NCBI GenBank assembly: GCA_002633005.1 | Contig: NMRA01000168.1 | Location: 439,129 to 503,128 of the forward strand | Length of the DNA: 64,000 nucleotides | From: Phoronis australis | Lineage: Eukaryota; Phoronida; Phoronidae | Reading direction: 5' to 3' | Shown: one piece after another, positions 23,659 through 35,900 of the stretch | How positions within the stretch are numbered: the first letter of the stretch is position 1 | Layout: the number at the start of each line of letters is the position of its first letter | The notes under the pieces: model-generated | Seen by the model: the letters and a program-made list of their open reading frames with translations, nothing else | Database searches by the model: none | What the model was told of the DNA's origin: nothing | Translations under genes and position numbers: made by a program

Positions 23659-24042
23659 TCAGTGTGTTCGAACTGATAGCCTGTGACACCTAACGATACG
23701 ACCCGTGAAGTCTTCATCGGATGAGCTTCTGACTAAGTCGCCGGGGATTGGCGCCGGGCGAGTTGCCATGTAGACGTTTATTATTCTGCGTTCTGTTTCA
23801 AAATGAATTATTCTCATCCTAACCAATGATGAAACTGAAACAAAGTCTGTCTCATTAGATACAATTTGTAATGCCTTGGAGTGCTCGTGAGTGCAAATGT
23901 TTTGAGAAGCCAGCAATGAATAAACCACTGCGTTACCGGCTTTTGATGCCGGCGACAAAGGTAATTGATCGGGCACCGAGGCCGTGTGAGCGCATGCTAA
24001 TTCAGTGTTTGCAGCGGCTGACAGAAAGCGGTTGTGATACAA
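23580..24042 (-). pseudogene. Antisense frame with GYQFE motif (P2X7-C-like zinc-finger protein N-terminus), frameshifted
   Basis: The minus strand reads MATRPAPIPGD, SSSDEDFTG, then in a shifted frame SLGVTGYQFEHTDQEILKRR. The inverted copy at 9.6 kb has these in one frame with GYQFEP, indicating the ancestral arrangement. The SSSDEDxxxxxGYQFEP start resembles a family of invertebrate proteins with a P2X7-like C-terminal zinc domain (recollection, unverified). It overlaps the 3' part of the THAP frame on the opposite strand. Confidence 0.4.
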
Positions 24043-26627
24043 TTACCTGGTTTTATATGCTATGGTCACATGTTAGGGGAATATTTATTTAGAAACACGA
24101 ATACATTATCTAAATCATTGTTACTGTACAACCTTTGCCCTGACGGTGTGTGGAAGGGGAATCCGACTTCGCGGCCCCCGACAAGCAAGTATATTTTCAG
24201 TTGCGTGGCTAATTCACGTAAATAATTACATGCACATTATTTCTTTGGCTCACTATTATAGTCTTTTCGTGACTGGAGGTTTAGTTACCAACTCAAGCTG
24301 GTTTATGTTCGTGCCAGTCCCGGCCGCGACGCCGGGCCCAGTGATCGGGTTCCGAGCCACTGCCGGCCGGGATAACAAGTGTTTTGGGTATAAACAACAC
24401 AGATCTAGGTTCTCCTGTCTGTATTTCACGGAAGAATACTTCGATTTTATCTCCGAACAACTAGACCAAAAACTTAGTGCTGTAGTGGCAAAATTAGAGG
24501 TAAGTAGGCGCCCAAAGCCCACTGCATCACTTTGAGCACTGAACGTAAATTAAGGTGCGTAGGCGCTATGTTCAAATGTCCAAAGGTGGTTGGCTGCGCC
24601 TATGTGAGCCTACGCCCCACTACAGTACTGCCCAAACTCCTGTCACGGACCTTGGTAAATTGCCTGCCGAACTTTGTACGCTACGGTGTGTCCAAATACC
24701 AATAAATCCGTAACAGCGAAGTAAAACACGTTTTTATAAGAACTCGGTGTATTTTTAAGGGTTTTACATCGAAGTTTGATGATTTATTGGTGTTAAACTA
24801 TGAATTTAAGCGATAAGCTGACACCACTAACCCGTGTTGTGAACTGCTGAACAGACTGCGTGTGAAATAAATTACGTCATTGGATAATTTCAACACCTCC
24901 GTCTGCCGTCAGGTAACGCAACCGAACGTGCCGTTATCGAGTAGAACTACTCGAACTTAATTGATATTAAATAGGTTGTTTTTTAGGTGGCATTCACCTT
25001 TAAGAGATCGCCTTTGGCTGCTGAACGGCTACATACTTGGTTGCTTACGTTCATCCTGCAGCATCTGTTAGACAGAAGTCCTGAAACCAACCCGGTCCAA
25101 TTTGTGCAAGGGGCGATATGAGAACAATTCAACTTCGTATTGCTAACTGGTATGAATCAAAAATTGTTTTTGCGATGGAACGCGGGCTTATAGCCGCTTT
25201 TAATTTAATGGCGTTTTTGAAGAACTAAAACGTTTTAGTTTACTTTCGTGTTATTTAAAACGTTCTAGCTTATACGAAGCCTTCTTTAGCACGTGTGAAT
25301 CATGCCTGCTCACTCAACGAGTTAAATCGCACCTTCTCATCGATTTCACATTTAAACGGGCAGATCAAACTCATAAAACCCAACCTTTCGCCCTGGCCTG
25401 AAAATTTATGAGCTTGTTCCACTGACTAGACCATCAATTCCTCCCGGCCCCAGATAAAAATGACGGTAAGGGGCCTAAATCGAAACTTTTTTGACAGAAT
25501 GCACAAGCTTAATGCTGTTTTAACGTTGTCTTGGTTCGCTCATTCTACAAAGCCGCTGTGATTTCAGTCAAGATAGAAAACAAGTCTTCCCATTAAACAA
25601 ACATCTGAATACTATTGCGACAGATTGAAACAGAGAAAGAGTTTGAAGAAGCCTTCCGAAAGACAAAATTTTCTATTTGTATCCTAAAAATGTCGTTAGC
25701 ATGCTACAATTTGCCCCGAATTATTTCTTAGATGCTCCTCCTCAACGGAAAATTTCCCCCGTTTAATGTCCGTCTCGAGGAAGCTACTTGTTGACGTTTT
25801 TAGATTTGACGTCGTTTTAAATTGTTTACTTACATTTCGGTATCTTCCCGTTTTCATTTCAACGAGTACGCCTTCGTCAAGCACCAGCTATTCGACGTTA
25901 AATCGGAAATTGTCGCAACTGTGACAATTTGTGAAACAATATCACGGAATTCAATCGAACAAGGGCAAGGTAGCGCAACTCAAAATCACGTTGTACTCAA
26001 AAGCATGTTTATTTAACAAGTTAACTTGCCTTCGCACCACTAAATGAGCATATCAATTCCCATGAAGCTACAATCAATGCAATTTATTTATTGCTTGATG
26101 TTTATAATACATGGCGAAAATGATCTGACAACGATTTCGTCATGTCTCACACTGCTATTAAATTTGACAAAACAACGAGTCCCACTCAAACGTTATAGAT
26201 GTGACGTAGGAGGCCCATAGAAGGAATACCAGGGTCTGACAAATCCAGAAGTTACACCATTAAAACTCACGTATTCAAGCTCTGTAACAGTTATTAATTT
26301 CTGAAGGCATGTTTTCGAATCAGCAAAACGAGCGATCGCCTGCTTTGAGAGAGTAAATGAAACAAAAATGAAATTTGTGGAATAATGATGTTGAGAATGA
26401 TAAACACACACATTGTTCACACTTGTATAACTTTGCAATCAAATAAGCAACGTGTTCAAGGTACCAACTACATTGTGTTAAAATTAGTTGCCAGTCTAAA
26501 AGATTAGCATTGTAAAACGCACCAGCTTCATTACATGTGACACGGAGCTAAAGTTTATAACATACATACACTGGTACTGGTGACTTAGTTTTGCATCGCT
26601 ACAAATGAACCTCACGTCAATGGTATA
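24040..26627. other. Right part of the TTAA element and downstream DNA, no gene seen
   Basis: A 129-codon plus frame (24146-24535) within the element has no recognised motif. From 25.0 to 26.6 kb no supported exon was found apart from a possible poly(A) signal for the minus-strand giant gene. Confidence 0.35.
26083..26092 (-). terminator. Candidate poly(A) signal (overlapping AATAAA) for the giant minus-strand gene
   Basis: Plus strand TTTATTTATT gives two overlapping AATAAA hexamers on the minus strand, about 540 bp past the TAG stop at 26628. Confidence 0.4.
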
Positions 26628-26993
26628 CTAAATAACAACAGAAAATTTCATTTTGTTGTAAACCCCTGACGGTTTCACGGCTGTGACCACTCCAAATATT
26701 TCTCGACTCGGATTCCCTACAATGTCTTTAGGCTTCAAAGGGATGGAAGACTCTTTGGTTTGAACTGGTTGCAACAAGTCACAAGCGCCTTGTGAGAGAC
26801 CTAGGCAGACCTCATACCACACTGTAACTTCTTGGTCGAAGCAGTTCTTCCAGTTGATTACCAGAGTGTTACCGACTTTTCGTATTTCTGGTTTAAGTCC
26901 TACAAGAGACCAGACATGAGGTTCAAATGATGTTGTTCGATTTAATTGGATAGGTCGTAAGCAAGCCGAGTTGATATCCCAGCCTTTACCTAT
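26628..26993 (-). CDS. Giant gene, last exon: C-terminal FN3-like module
   Basis: Begins after GTTGTAG (alternative acceptor ATAG, start 26989), reads IGKGWDINSACLRPIQLNRT and includes NTLVINWKNCFDQEVTVWYE, then FGVVTAVKPSGVYNK and a TAG stop. The INWxxCFDxxxxVxYEVCLG core matches the repeat seen upstream, but the module lacks the VDxTPP linker. This is the proposed C-terminus. Confidence 0.7.
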   Translation of the reverse strand: MGKGWDINSACLRPIQLNRTTSFEPHVWSLVGLKPEIRKVGNTLVINWKNCFDQEVTVWYEVCLGLSQGACDLLQPVQTKESSIPLKPKDIVGNPSREIFGVVTAVKPSGVYNKMKFSVVI

Positions 26994-29900
26994 CTACAAC
27001 GCCATTCAAAAGTTGCGACTCTCATGTGTCAGATTACACCATGTGCTTTACTGTTTGTTTATCACAAGACAGCTACGTGGCATATGAACCCATGACCTTA
27101 GTGTGTCCTTATAATGACTCTCACTGCTAAATACTAGTTAGTTAACCGGCCAGTGGCGGATCTACGGGGGGTTTCAGGTGGTTTAAACCCCCTTGGGCCA
27201 GAACTCAAAAATAAAAAAAAACAAAAACGTCAACTGCAAAACAAAAAACGGCACCGCCAGCGTGCGTAAGCCCTAAGTAAACCAACTTGGAAAAATTTGA
27301 GGGGGGTTCACTCTGAAAATATTTTTTTTTGCATTGTGAATTGCTGAGTCTTCGTGGCTCATCGGCAAAACGCGCGGAGATCAATTGTGCGCGCGTTTCC
27401 GTCGACACTTCTGAAGTAACCAAGCATTTTAGATGGATCCACCGCTGACAGAGCTGCTCTATAGCTGATTTCTTTAGGTAACTAGCTTCTTTACTCTAAC
27501 ATATGTTATGATTTGATTAGGGGAAATACTGTAGTGCCGCAACCCTGATATTCAGGCGAATTGACGTGCAACGTTTTTACCTCATCTGTCATGCCGTGTC
27601 ATTTTATTACACTCCACACGTTTGTCACTCGAATTTGACTGATGTAGGCCTATAGTAAAGTTGTCTTGCGCAATATCATACAGTGAAAAAAATTCTTTTT
27701 TCGAAGAATTGTTATTATGGCGGGCGCCGTGGTCTGGTCGCGAGTCCGTTTGAAGATACACTCTAACAAGCTATGTCTATACAAGGAATGACCAAGGGGG
27801 CACTCACATTGGCAAAGTGACCGCATTCGCGAACAGTGTACTGTACCAAAAATTGCGGAGAGGCTGTTCTTTCACAACAAAGTCTTGCGAGACTCGTGCA
27901 ATGTTCAATAGGCCTCCTAAGGAGCCCTGGTTTCGACCTCAACACCTACCTTGTTTCTACCTACAATAAGCAAACTGCCGTCTTCTATACTGGAAATTTC
28001 CGCAGAAAGGTCCACCCGATGAAACGCTCATGCCCATGGGCATTTATTTGATGTTAGCACTTCGAGTTTCAAGCGTTCATACATTGGGACGTTTATTTCG
28101 AGGTCATGGGATACATCGTCAAGGTTTGAAGTAGTCCATGATGAACGGATCAAATTTAGGTTGCGCATGTAAGTCTTTTGAATGGACTTGGCAACCTCAA
28201 GGGTCTTAGTGCCAATTGAGCTACGAAACGAGATGCTGACATTGCAGAGGCTTACAAGCTCATTGACATAGTAGTTGACGAAGTGCAAGCGTTGGGAACA
28301 AACATCGAAGATATCTGGGTAGAATGGTTCCAAGACGAGCAAACCATTGGATCCGATATACAGATTTCTCGGCAGTCTAGACAACAGAAGGATAGAACTA
28401 ACGTACAGTGTATGAGTAATCACTGAGGATTAAAAAGTGTCTAGAGAAAAGTTTTCAATTCAAAAGTTTTTGCATAGTACACTTTAGGTCTCGCGACGAA
28501 CCAGGCCAGCTTGATTTGTGTAGAAATTGAGTTTCAGTGTACTTCTGGTCCCTCGGCGAACTAATCTTGTGATTTTTTTACCAAAGTGTGCTTTGAAAAA
28601 CTATTTATCTCAGCCAGTGCTGTTTGGGCCCGCGATAGATCAACTATTTTTATAGCGATAATAAGCACAGGTGTACTCTTGGTGTCGTGACGGATCAGAT
28701 CAGCCTATTTGTGTACTCTCAGTGTACATCTGGTCCCTCTGCAAACTGGTCCAGTATATCTTTTCACCACTGTGCACAGGATGTTTTGGTTTTGTGAAAC
28801 TGTTTTCAGATGACTTGTTTCCTGATACATTTGACTTTTTTCAGTTGTTGTCAACGTGATTCAGCTTAATAAAGTGATACTTAATTATTTATTGTCGCTT
28901 TTTATAATAGACTTTGAGCTGAGAGCACCATCGTTCGCCAGTTTTTCACGTAACGAGACAGAACACATGTTTATTTCCGGACTAACAGTACGGGTCTTCG
29001 TTCTTAAACAACTTGAGGCTGCTGTTACGCGATCATCTGATATTCAAGTTTTTACGCCCCGTCGGTGCTCCTTATGCTCTTGAATATTTGGAAGCTTTCT
29101 AAACCCCTGTATACACACCACACTTTTTCGTATACGACTTTTCGTATGCTAAAAAGGTGTGTGTAAGCAGATGTTCCAACAAATATTTTTGCTGGTGGCT
29201 TGACTCATACCCAGATGTGCACAATATGGTTTCACGAAACTTATGAGCCAAGTTCATGTGACGAAATCTAGAAGGGTTTTAAATTATCTTAAGAAAAAGT
29301 CCAGAGACATGTTAAGGGCCAGAAACTTACCAGGATGCATGGAAATTTCACTATTTAGCTACAAAAACAAAAAAATGTCTTACACGGGAGGGGGGAAACG
29401 CGCCTAGGATTCGATCTTTGCGGGAATCCTACCCCCCCTTACTGAAAACGCAGATCCGCCATTGTAACCATTGGACTTGAATGTGGTTATATGTGCTTTG
29501 ATGCAATTCTTATATCTAATACATTATATAAGATTGCATTCGACTGTGGTTACTCACAATATTGCAGCGACCAACGTGTTACGATTCCAAGTCCAAACTC
29601 TTAGAAGGTGATGTATATTGCTTCAACTTCGGGTTGCAAATTTTACGAGCATTTGTTCATTTATCGGGAATAAAGAAACACAAAGAAAAGACGGATGTGC
29701 GGATCTAACTGAGAGTAGTCTTGAAGTTATGAATTAAGTGACGCATCTTTCAGCATCCATGCTTCTAAAAATCAAGTCATACGGAAGTGCAGTTGAAGAG
29801 GGATGCGGGGATTTCTCCTCACCTCATGAAATCACCGTGAAAGCTCCCAATTTAATGTTCTAAATTTGACGTTATGCAGCGATTGTACGATTTTGCTACA

Positions 29901-32900
29901 TTACAAATTGACAGTAATCAAATATAGGTTCTTCTTAATGCTATGCATCCCCGCATTCGTATCCTATAATGTAGGCCTTCCATTGATGCCACATAGCACA
30001 CTGACCTAGATCTAAAACGTTTCACAAAATCGCAAAACTAAACCATGCTTCGCCTACCTGTAACTCTTGGTGCCTGTTTATCCACACACAACTTTCTTCT
30101 TACAACGTCGCTAGAAAAACCCCCAGAGTTAAAAGCCAGAACTTCTGCCGTCAAGCAATCACCGTTGTTCACAGTCAAATTGGTGAACAGAGCATTTGTT
30201 TGGTGACCAGCATCTTGCCAGGGTACAAACGATTCATTATTCTTAAGAAGTCGAATTTCGTAAGACAGGTTATCGTCAAAATCATGAAATCCGGACCAAA
30301 TGACATACACCAGGGAAGGATCAGATATTGCTTCTTCGTGTCTTTCATACACGCCAGTATAAGGTAACAGGAAGTTGACCTTTGCTGTGGCAGTCAATGG
30401 AGAACTACTGACGACAGTCCGAGGCCCAATTACAGACGTAGTGGATAATTTGGCGTTGTTGGAACACGAAATTGTCACGTACACATTCTGGCCGTGTGCG
30501 AGTGATGGCGTTGCTGTCGCAGCATAACGGTTTAGTGACGTTGGAGAAACCGTTACAGGAGACATGATGTTACCTGTATTGGACGCATGTCCTGAAAAGC
30601 CATTTGTAGACTTAGTTATGACTGACGTGTGAAACAATCAAAACTACATTTCAAAAGATTGGTTAAGGACGTTGTGGTCTATGGCAATAAAAGAAATTCA
30701 TTTGTAAGCGGAAGTGAAAAATTTATCCATGCACCATTCGGCCACAGGTCCATACGCAGTCGATAGACATGGCATACTGAGAGGTTTGTCCTCATATTCA
30801 GTTGTGAGATTCCAATAGGGTCACTTAGTCTCTTGGAACACAATTCTACATGCAAAGGAAACTAAAACGGGATATTGTCTCTTCCGTCAACACTTGTGGA
30901 ATTAGATTTTGTAAGACGAAGGGCAACCACACATTCAAAACGGAGAAATGTAAGTCATCCTGTAACTGGGCATACCAGAACCGCTTGGGGTTCTCCTAAA
31001 CCTGCCTATGGTTAAGAATGACTTAATGCATGTAAACTAGTTTCTAGTTCACATGTGTATGTATCTACGTTAAGCGACTGAAATGTAACTTAACTCATTG
31101 CTAATTTCTGAAATTATAAGCTAATGTTATAAAGAATTGATGCTTCAGCCTGTGAATTTCAATACAGTTTAATTGAATCTCTGTAAAATATGTATTATTG
31201 AACCCAAACTCCTATTAGATGCGTTTCCAATCCGATATAGCCTTGCAGAAAGGTTGATGAAAATTGAGCAACTGTCTAAATATCATTGAACTTCTGTCGG
31301 TCCAGTGCGTGAGTGGCCTGTTACTTTCAAACACCCCCGATAGCTGTTGCCCGTGACATTATAATGCCTACAAAGGCAAACATCGATGGTGAAACTTCCC
31401 AGTTCTATTCCTCCTACACATACTACGTGTTTGAGGAGCTTCCAAATATTAAGCTGCTATAAACCTACTTTTGTCTAAACATTGACATTTGATTGAGACC
31501 ACTTATACCTGGGAAAATGATCTTAACTTTTTCCTAATTACTTAGATATGACGTGATACTTGGGCTTGGAAAGAGCCGACATTCTAGCTTGAGGTCAGGC
31601 TCAGGAAGTTGGCTTGCTGTGACGAATTATTTTATGCCTGGAGCATGGCCTCGTGCAACAACGAATTTTTAGTTCTTCCAAGGTCAGATACAACTTCTCA
31701 TAAAAGTAAATAACAAATCGATGTAAATTATAAAGGTCTAATAAGAAGTCGTGTCTTTGATGGAGTGCGTTTTTGTATCACCTTTAGATACACTAACGAA
31801 AACATCTTGAAAACTGTTAATGTCAAACAACTACAAACCCAACTCGACTGTGCATTCTTTGATGTCGCTTTCGCTGTCGTGTGCTATCCATGATGTTAGC
31901 ACGGAAACGGTGCTCTTCACACGTGATGGTACAACATCGACGCTGACGTTTGATATTACAGGCGGAGAGTGGTCAAGTACAGTTTTCTCTGATTTAAAAT
32001 ACGATCTTACACCAGCATTATTTTCTGAAATGACTGTTGCGTACAAAGGTGAACCGTGCGGTAGGAAAACATCGTAAGTCACGTGCTGTTGTCTGCCGAC
32101 GTTGTGAAGAGCGACAACCTGAAAACCACCAGAGGTCGTGCCAATGCCCACAAGATGTCTGTGGATCCCACTTTCACGATCTTTAATTTCCAAAGTGAGC
32201 TCAACAGTAAGCGGACTTAACTGGCGAAGGGACACAGTATTACTATCTTTACTCTCTTTTGTGCATTTCCATATCGATGTAGAAATTGACGTTGTATCTC
32301 CTTCTATAGACAAAACCAATTCGTACTCGGCCGTGTTTTCGACGCAAAACATATAACTTGCTACAAACCTTTCGGCAAAGTACAGTTCTTTTCTCGAATC
32401 TAAGAATGATATGGATGCTTGAACGTTGGTTTTGTTTGATGTGAAAATGAGCTCATACGTCTCATGAGCGTCAAGGATAAGCCTATATTTAGAGGTCTTC
32501 ATTTCATCCACTTTATTTATCGACGTAATTTGTGCACTGTCCTCAGACCATGCCTCACACTTGAAACCTTCTGGAGGCGTTGTGTCAATAAGGAGCGAAT
32601 CTGATTGGACGTCTTCAGACACATGACCAGCTGCATCTTCTGCTTTTACATGAACGTTGTACATCGTGTTGTGCTTTAAATTCAAATGACACAGCTCAAC
32701 CGTGTTTTGAATCCCGACATACTGTGACTTAAGAATGTTATGTCTGTTACCATGAGTTCCGACCGACACTATATATCGTCTTATGTGCGAGTGTAGATCA
32801 TCAAATCCATTCCAAGATGCGCCAATGCAAGACGTGTTGGAGCTCGAATATTTACTTGAGAAATGATTTGTGTTGAAAACAATCCCATTGGTGGGAGGTT

Positions 32901-35900
32901 CATTATCGATGACCACTCCATCCGACGTAGAGATCGTGTATAGCCCGACTTTGTTTATTGCCTTAACAGTCGTAAAATACTTCTCACCCTTTTTGAGTTT
33001 CAGATCAGAGGCAGTGAACGATGTCTGAGTTGTCCTCATTTTAGACTTGATAGAGTCGTCTGTTGGAAGAAATCAGAATGTGCTATGGTGTTCTTATTGC
33101 CAGACGTCAGTGATGTAATTTTTGTATATTAACCTTCTTAAGTATTAATCACTAATACTTACGCCACATTTGTGAGAACTCAAATGGTTTTGACAGCCAA
33201 AAATTCACCAAAATATAAAGATTTCGGAACTTTCATCCCAGTATAAGTTTGCGTTAATTCACTACAAAATTTTAAAAGTTTTCATAAAAAGTGGTCGAGA
33301 TTTCCGTCCTTGGAAACCTAATTACGTACATGTATAACGCAGTGGAGTGCGTAGCCACAATGTACGAGTCAGCTGTCACCCACTACTGCGGCCATTTGTT
33401 GTTGCAACACCAAAATTTACATTAAATTAAAATTTGATATGACACCACTTAGTTAAATTTGAAAATATTTGGAGTTGCGTTGGGTAAGCATTATTTGGTT
33501 TTAAGCTTCATCAGATTAAATAACTCCCGTTAAACCCGGAGTGCGTTCAGTAGACGCTAAGACCTACGCTAGGACCTAGCTAAAACCTAGTCAAAGTCAC
33601 GTGTTCTCATTTAAAATACACGGCAATATCTCACGTAATGTCGCGAAGTCTTGCTTTTTAGCGAGGTCCTTGGGTTACTGAACGGGAGGCCACTTTAGGA
33701 ATTTTAAACAAAAGTGAAGCGGAAAGAGAATCTCTAAAACTTACCCCCCGGAAAAGTACCCATCATGACTTCATAAGACTCGATGTCACCAGTTACGTCT
33801 CTAAATGTCCTGTCCCACTTTGCACCAAGCTTGTTCATGTTTGAAGAGAAATCAATGTCGTGTGAGCACGAGCCTTTGTCCAGACAATCAATGATGTGGC
33901 GTCCTCGATTTTGATTGGGAGGTGTTATGTCTACTGAGATCTCGTTAGACCTAAACTCGGAGAAAGCATCATTTGCGTACCATGCGCGTATGTAGAACAC
34001 ATACTTCTGGTGGCCTTGAAAGTATTTGGTTCTTGGTAGGCAGAATGTTGTATTAGTCCACAAGTCTATGTTTCGCCACACTTCTTGATCTGGTCCGAAA
34101 ATACCTGACCCTACCGTTCTGGAATTTGCTTTACCCAATGAATATTCGTATCGTAAGATGTCACTACTTGACACCCAGTACGCAGATAAACACTTTTGAT
34201 TGGAAGAAATGTTCAAGGGAGATGTAATCCCAATCGTAACATGAACGCTGACGTTCGAGTTTGTAGAGTTTTTGCAAGCTGAAGGAAACATGTCGCATTT
34301 CTCCCCAAAAGGCGCACACGCACAGTCCTTGTTACAGAAAAATGCATCGCATGAATGCTTTTCAACGACGAGCAGTCCAGACGAATGGGCGTGACTTGCT
34401 GTACGAACAATGGTAACGTGGTGTTTGAGAAGGGAACTACGTAAGCCCACGTTGTTTTCAGCAACGATGGAGATGAAAAATTCATGACCTGGTATAACCC
34501 TCTTGCTCAGTGTTAGAGTTGTTTGTTGATATTTCGAGGATGAATTGTGAGATGCAGTTACAAATCCATTGCTCAGCTCTTGAGAGCTGTAACTGGAACC
34601 GACTGTGAGTATGTATTGCTTTATGCCAGAATGAGGATCAACAAATCCAGACCAAGTCAAATTGAGCGTCGTACGTCCCGCTTCTTCAGTCCATCTAAGT
34701 GAATCAAAACCACCCAAATGAGGGGGAGAAGAATCGACGAGAACTCCACCTGTCGAGTTCGCAACAGTACAAAGACCAGCATAATTGCATGCCGTGACAG
34801 AGACGTAATACTTGTCGCCGTCTGACAAACTGTGATTTTTAGATAAACTGACTGACAGGGAATTTTCGTTTCCAATCTCAAGGTTTGACACGGGATTAAA
34901 ACCATTGTGATGGGAGAACACGTTGATTATGTGTTTTGCCAAACCGCTCTCTGGGTCGTGGAACTTCCAGTCTATGTGAAGTGCATTTGTTTCAAACTGA
35001 TTTCCTTCAAGTAGCGAAGTCATGCCACGTTTGCGGAACACTGGAACGGTGGCAACACTAGGTGGTGTGTTGTCCACTTGAATTGGCGCTGACGACTTCG
35101 TGACAGCGAGACCTGCTTTGTTCCAAGCTCGAACGGTTGCGAATATAGGCGTCGCAAGAGGAAGGTCCATGTCAACCCTTACTTGAACATGGGAATGGTG
35201 ACAATCACGGAATGGTTGAATATCACACTGTCCATCACCGGTACCAACACACCACTCATAGCGATCTATTCCTGATTGTGGATCTTGGAATCCCATCCAA
35301 CTTGCACTGAAATATTTCCTAAAATGACAAAACGCGACAATCACAATAAAGCTAACAAGCATATTGTGATGCATTCACATAATATAATTTATACAGCTGC
35401 AACTGTATTACTTTATATTATATTCGCAAAGTTGGTGATCGAACTGACTAACGACGTCGAGTCGACATCGACCTACCTTTTGAACATTCCATGTAAGAGG
35501 GCGCTGTTGAAGTATTGCGGGAGATAAATAATGAAAACCATATCACATGGCCGTATTACACTCGACTGATTCAACGCGTATGGGATAAAGTAAGGAATAC
35601 ACCATAAACATCTACCGTATATCTATTTCCATGAATTTAGATACATTCACCATTTCCCCATTCGCATTCATAGTTCGCAACTGTATATCAGAGAAAAGTG
35701 TGTAAAATTTACAAATCCTTTATTTTCGTATGGAGTACCTTGAAGCTTGGTAATGACGGGCTCCAAACTGTGGGTGGCCGACTGTGACTATGCCCGACAA
35801 CGGAGGGGTTGAGTCGATGATTATCCCGTCTGACAATGCACGTCGACACAGGCCAACTGAATTACATGCTTCGACACTAGCAACATACTTTCTCCCATTT

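Larger units (their letters stand above)
23199..24999. mobile_element. TTAA-flanked terminal-inverted-repeat DNA transposon with a THAP frame (Kolobok-like), 1.8 kb
   Basis: Left end: TTAA (23195-23198), then AGGAGAATGCCACC. Right end: GGTGGCATTCACCT, then TTAA (25000-25003). The 14-bp ends are inverted with one mismatch. TTAA target duplication plus a THAP domain is the combination described for Kolobok; piggyBac also uses TTAA but lacks THAP. The interior holds a THAP frame at 23359-23658 and an antisense YQFE-type frame. No complete transposase catalytic domain was found, so the element is probably non-autonomous or decayed. Confidence 0.7.

Noticed and set aside
31820-32356. Plus-strand frames of 72-85 codons
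   Set aside because: They are antisense to the well-supported exon 16 of the giant gene.
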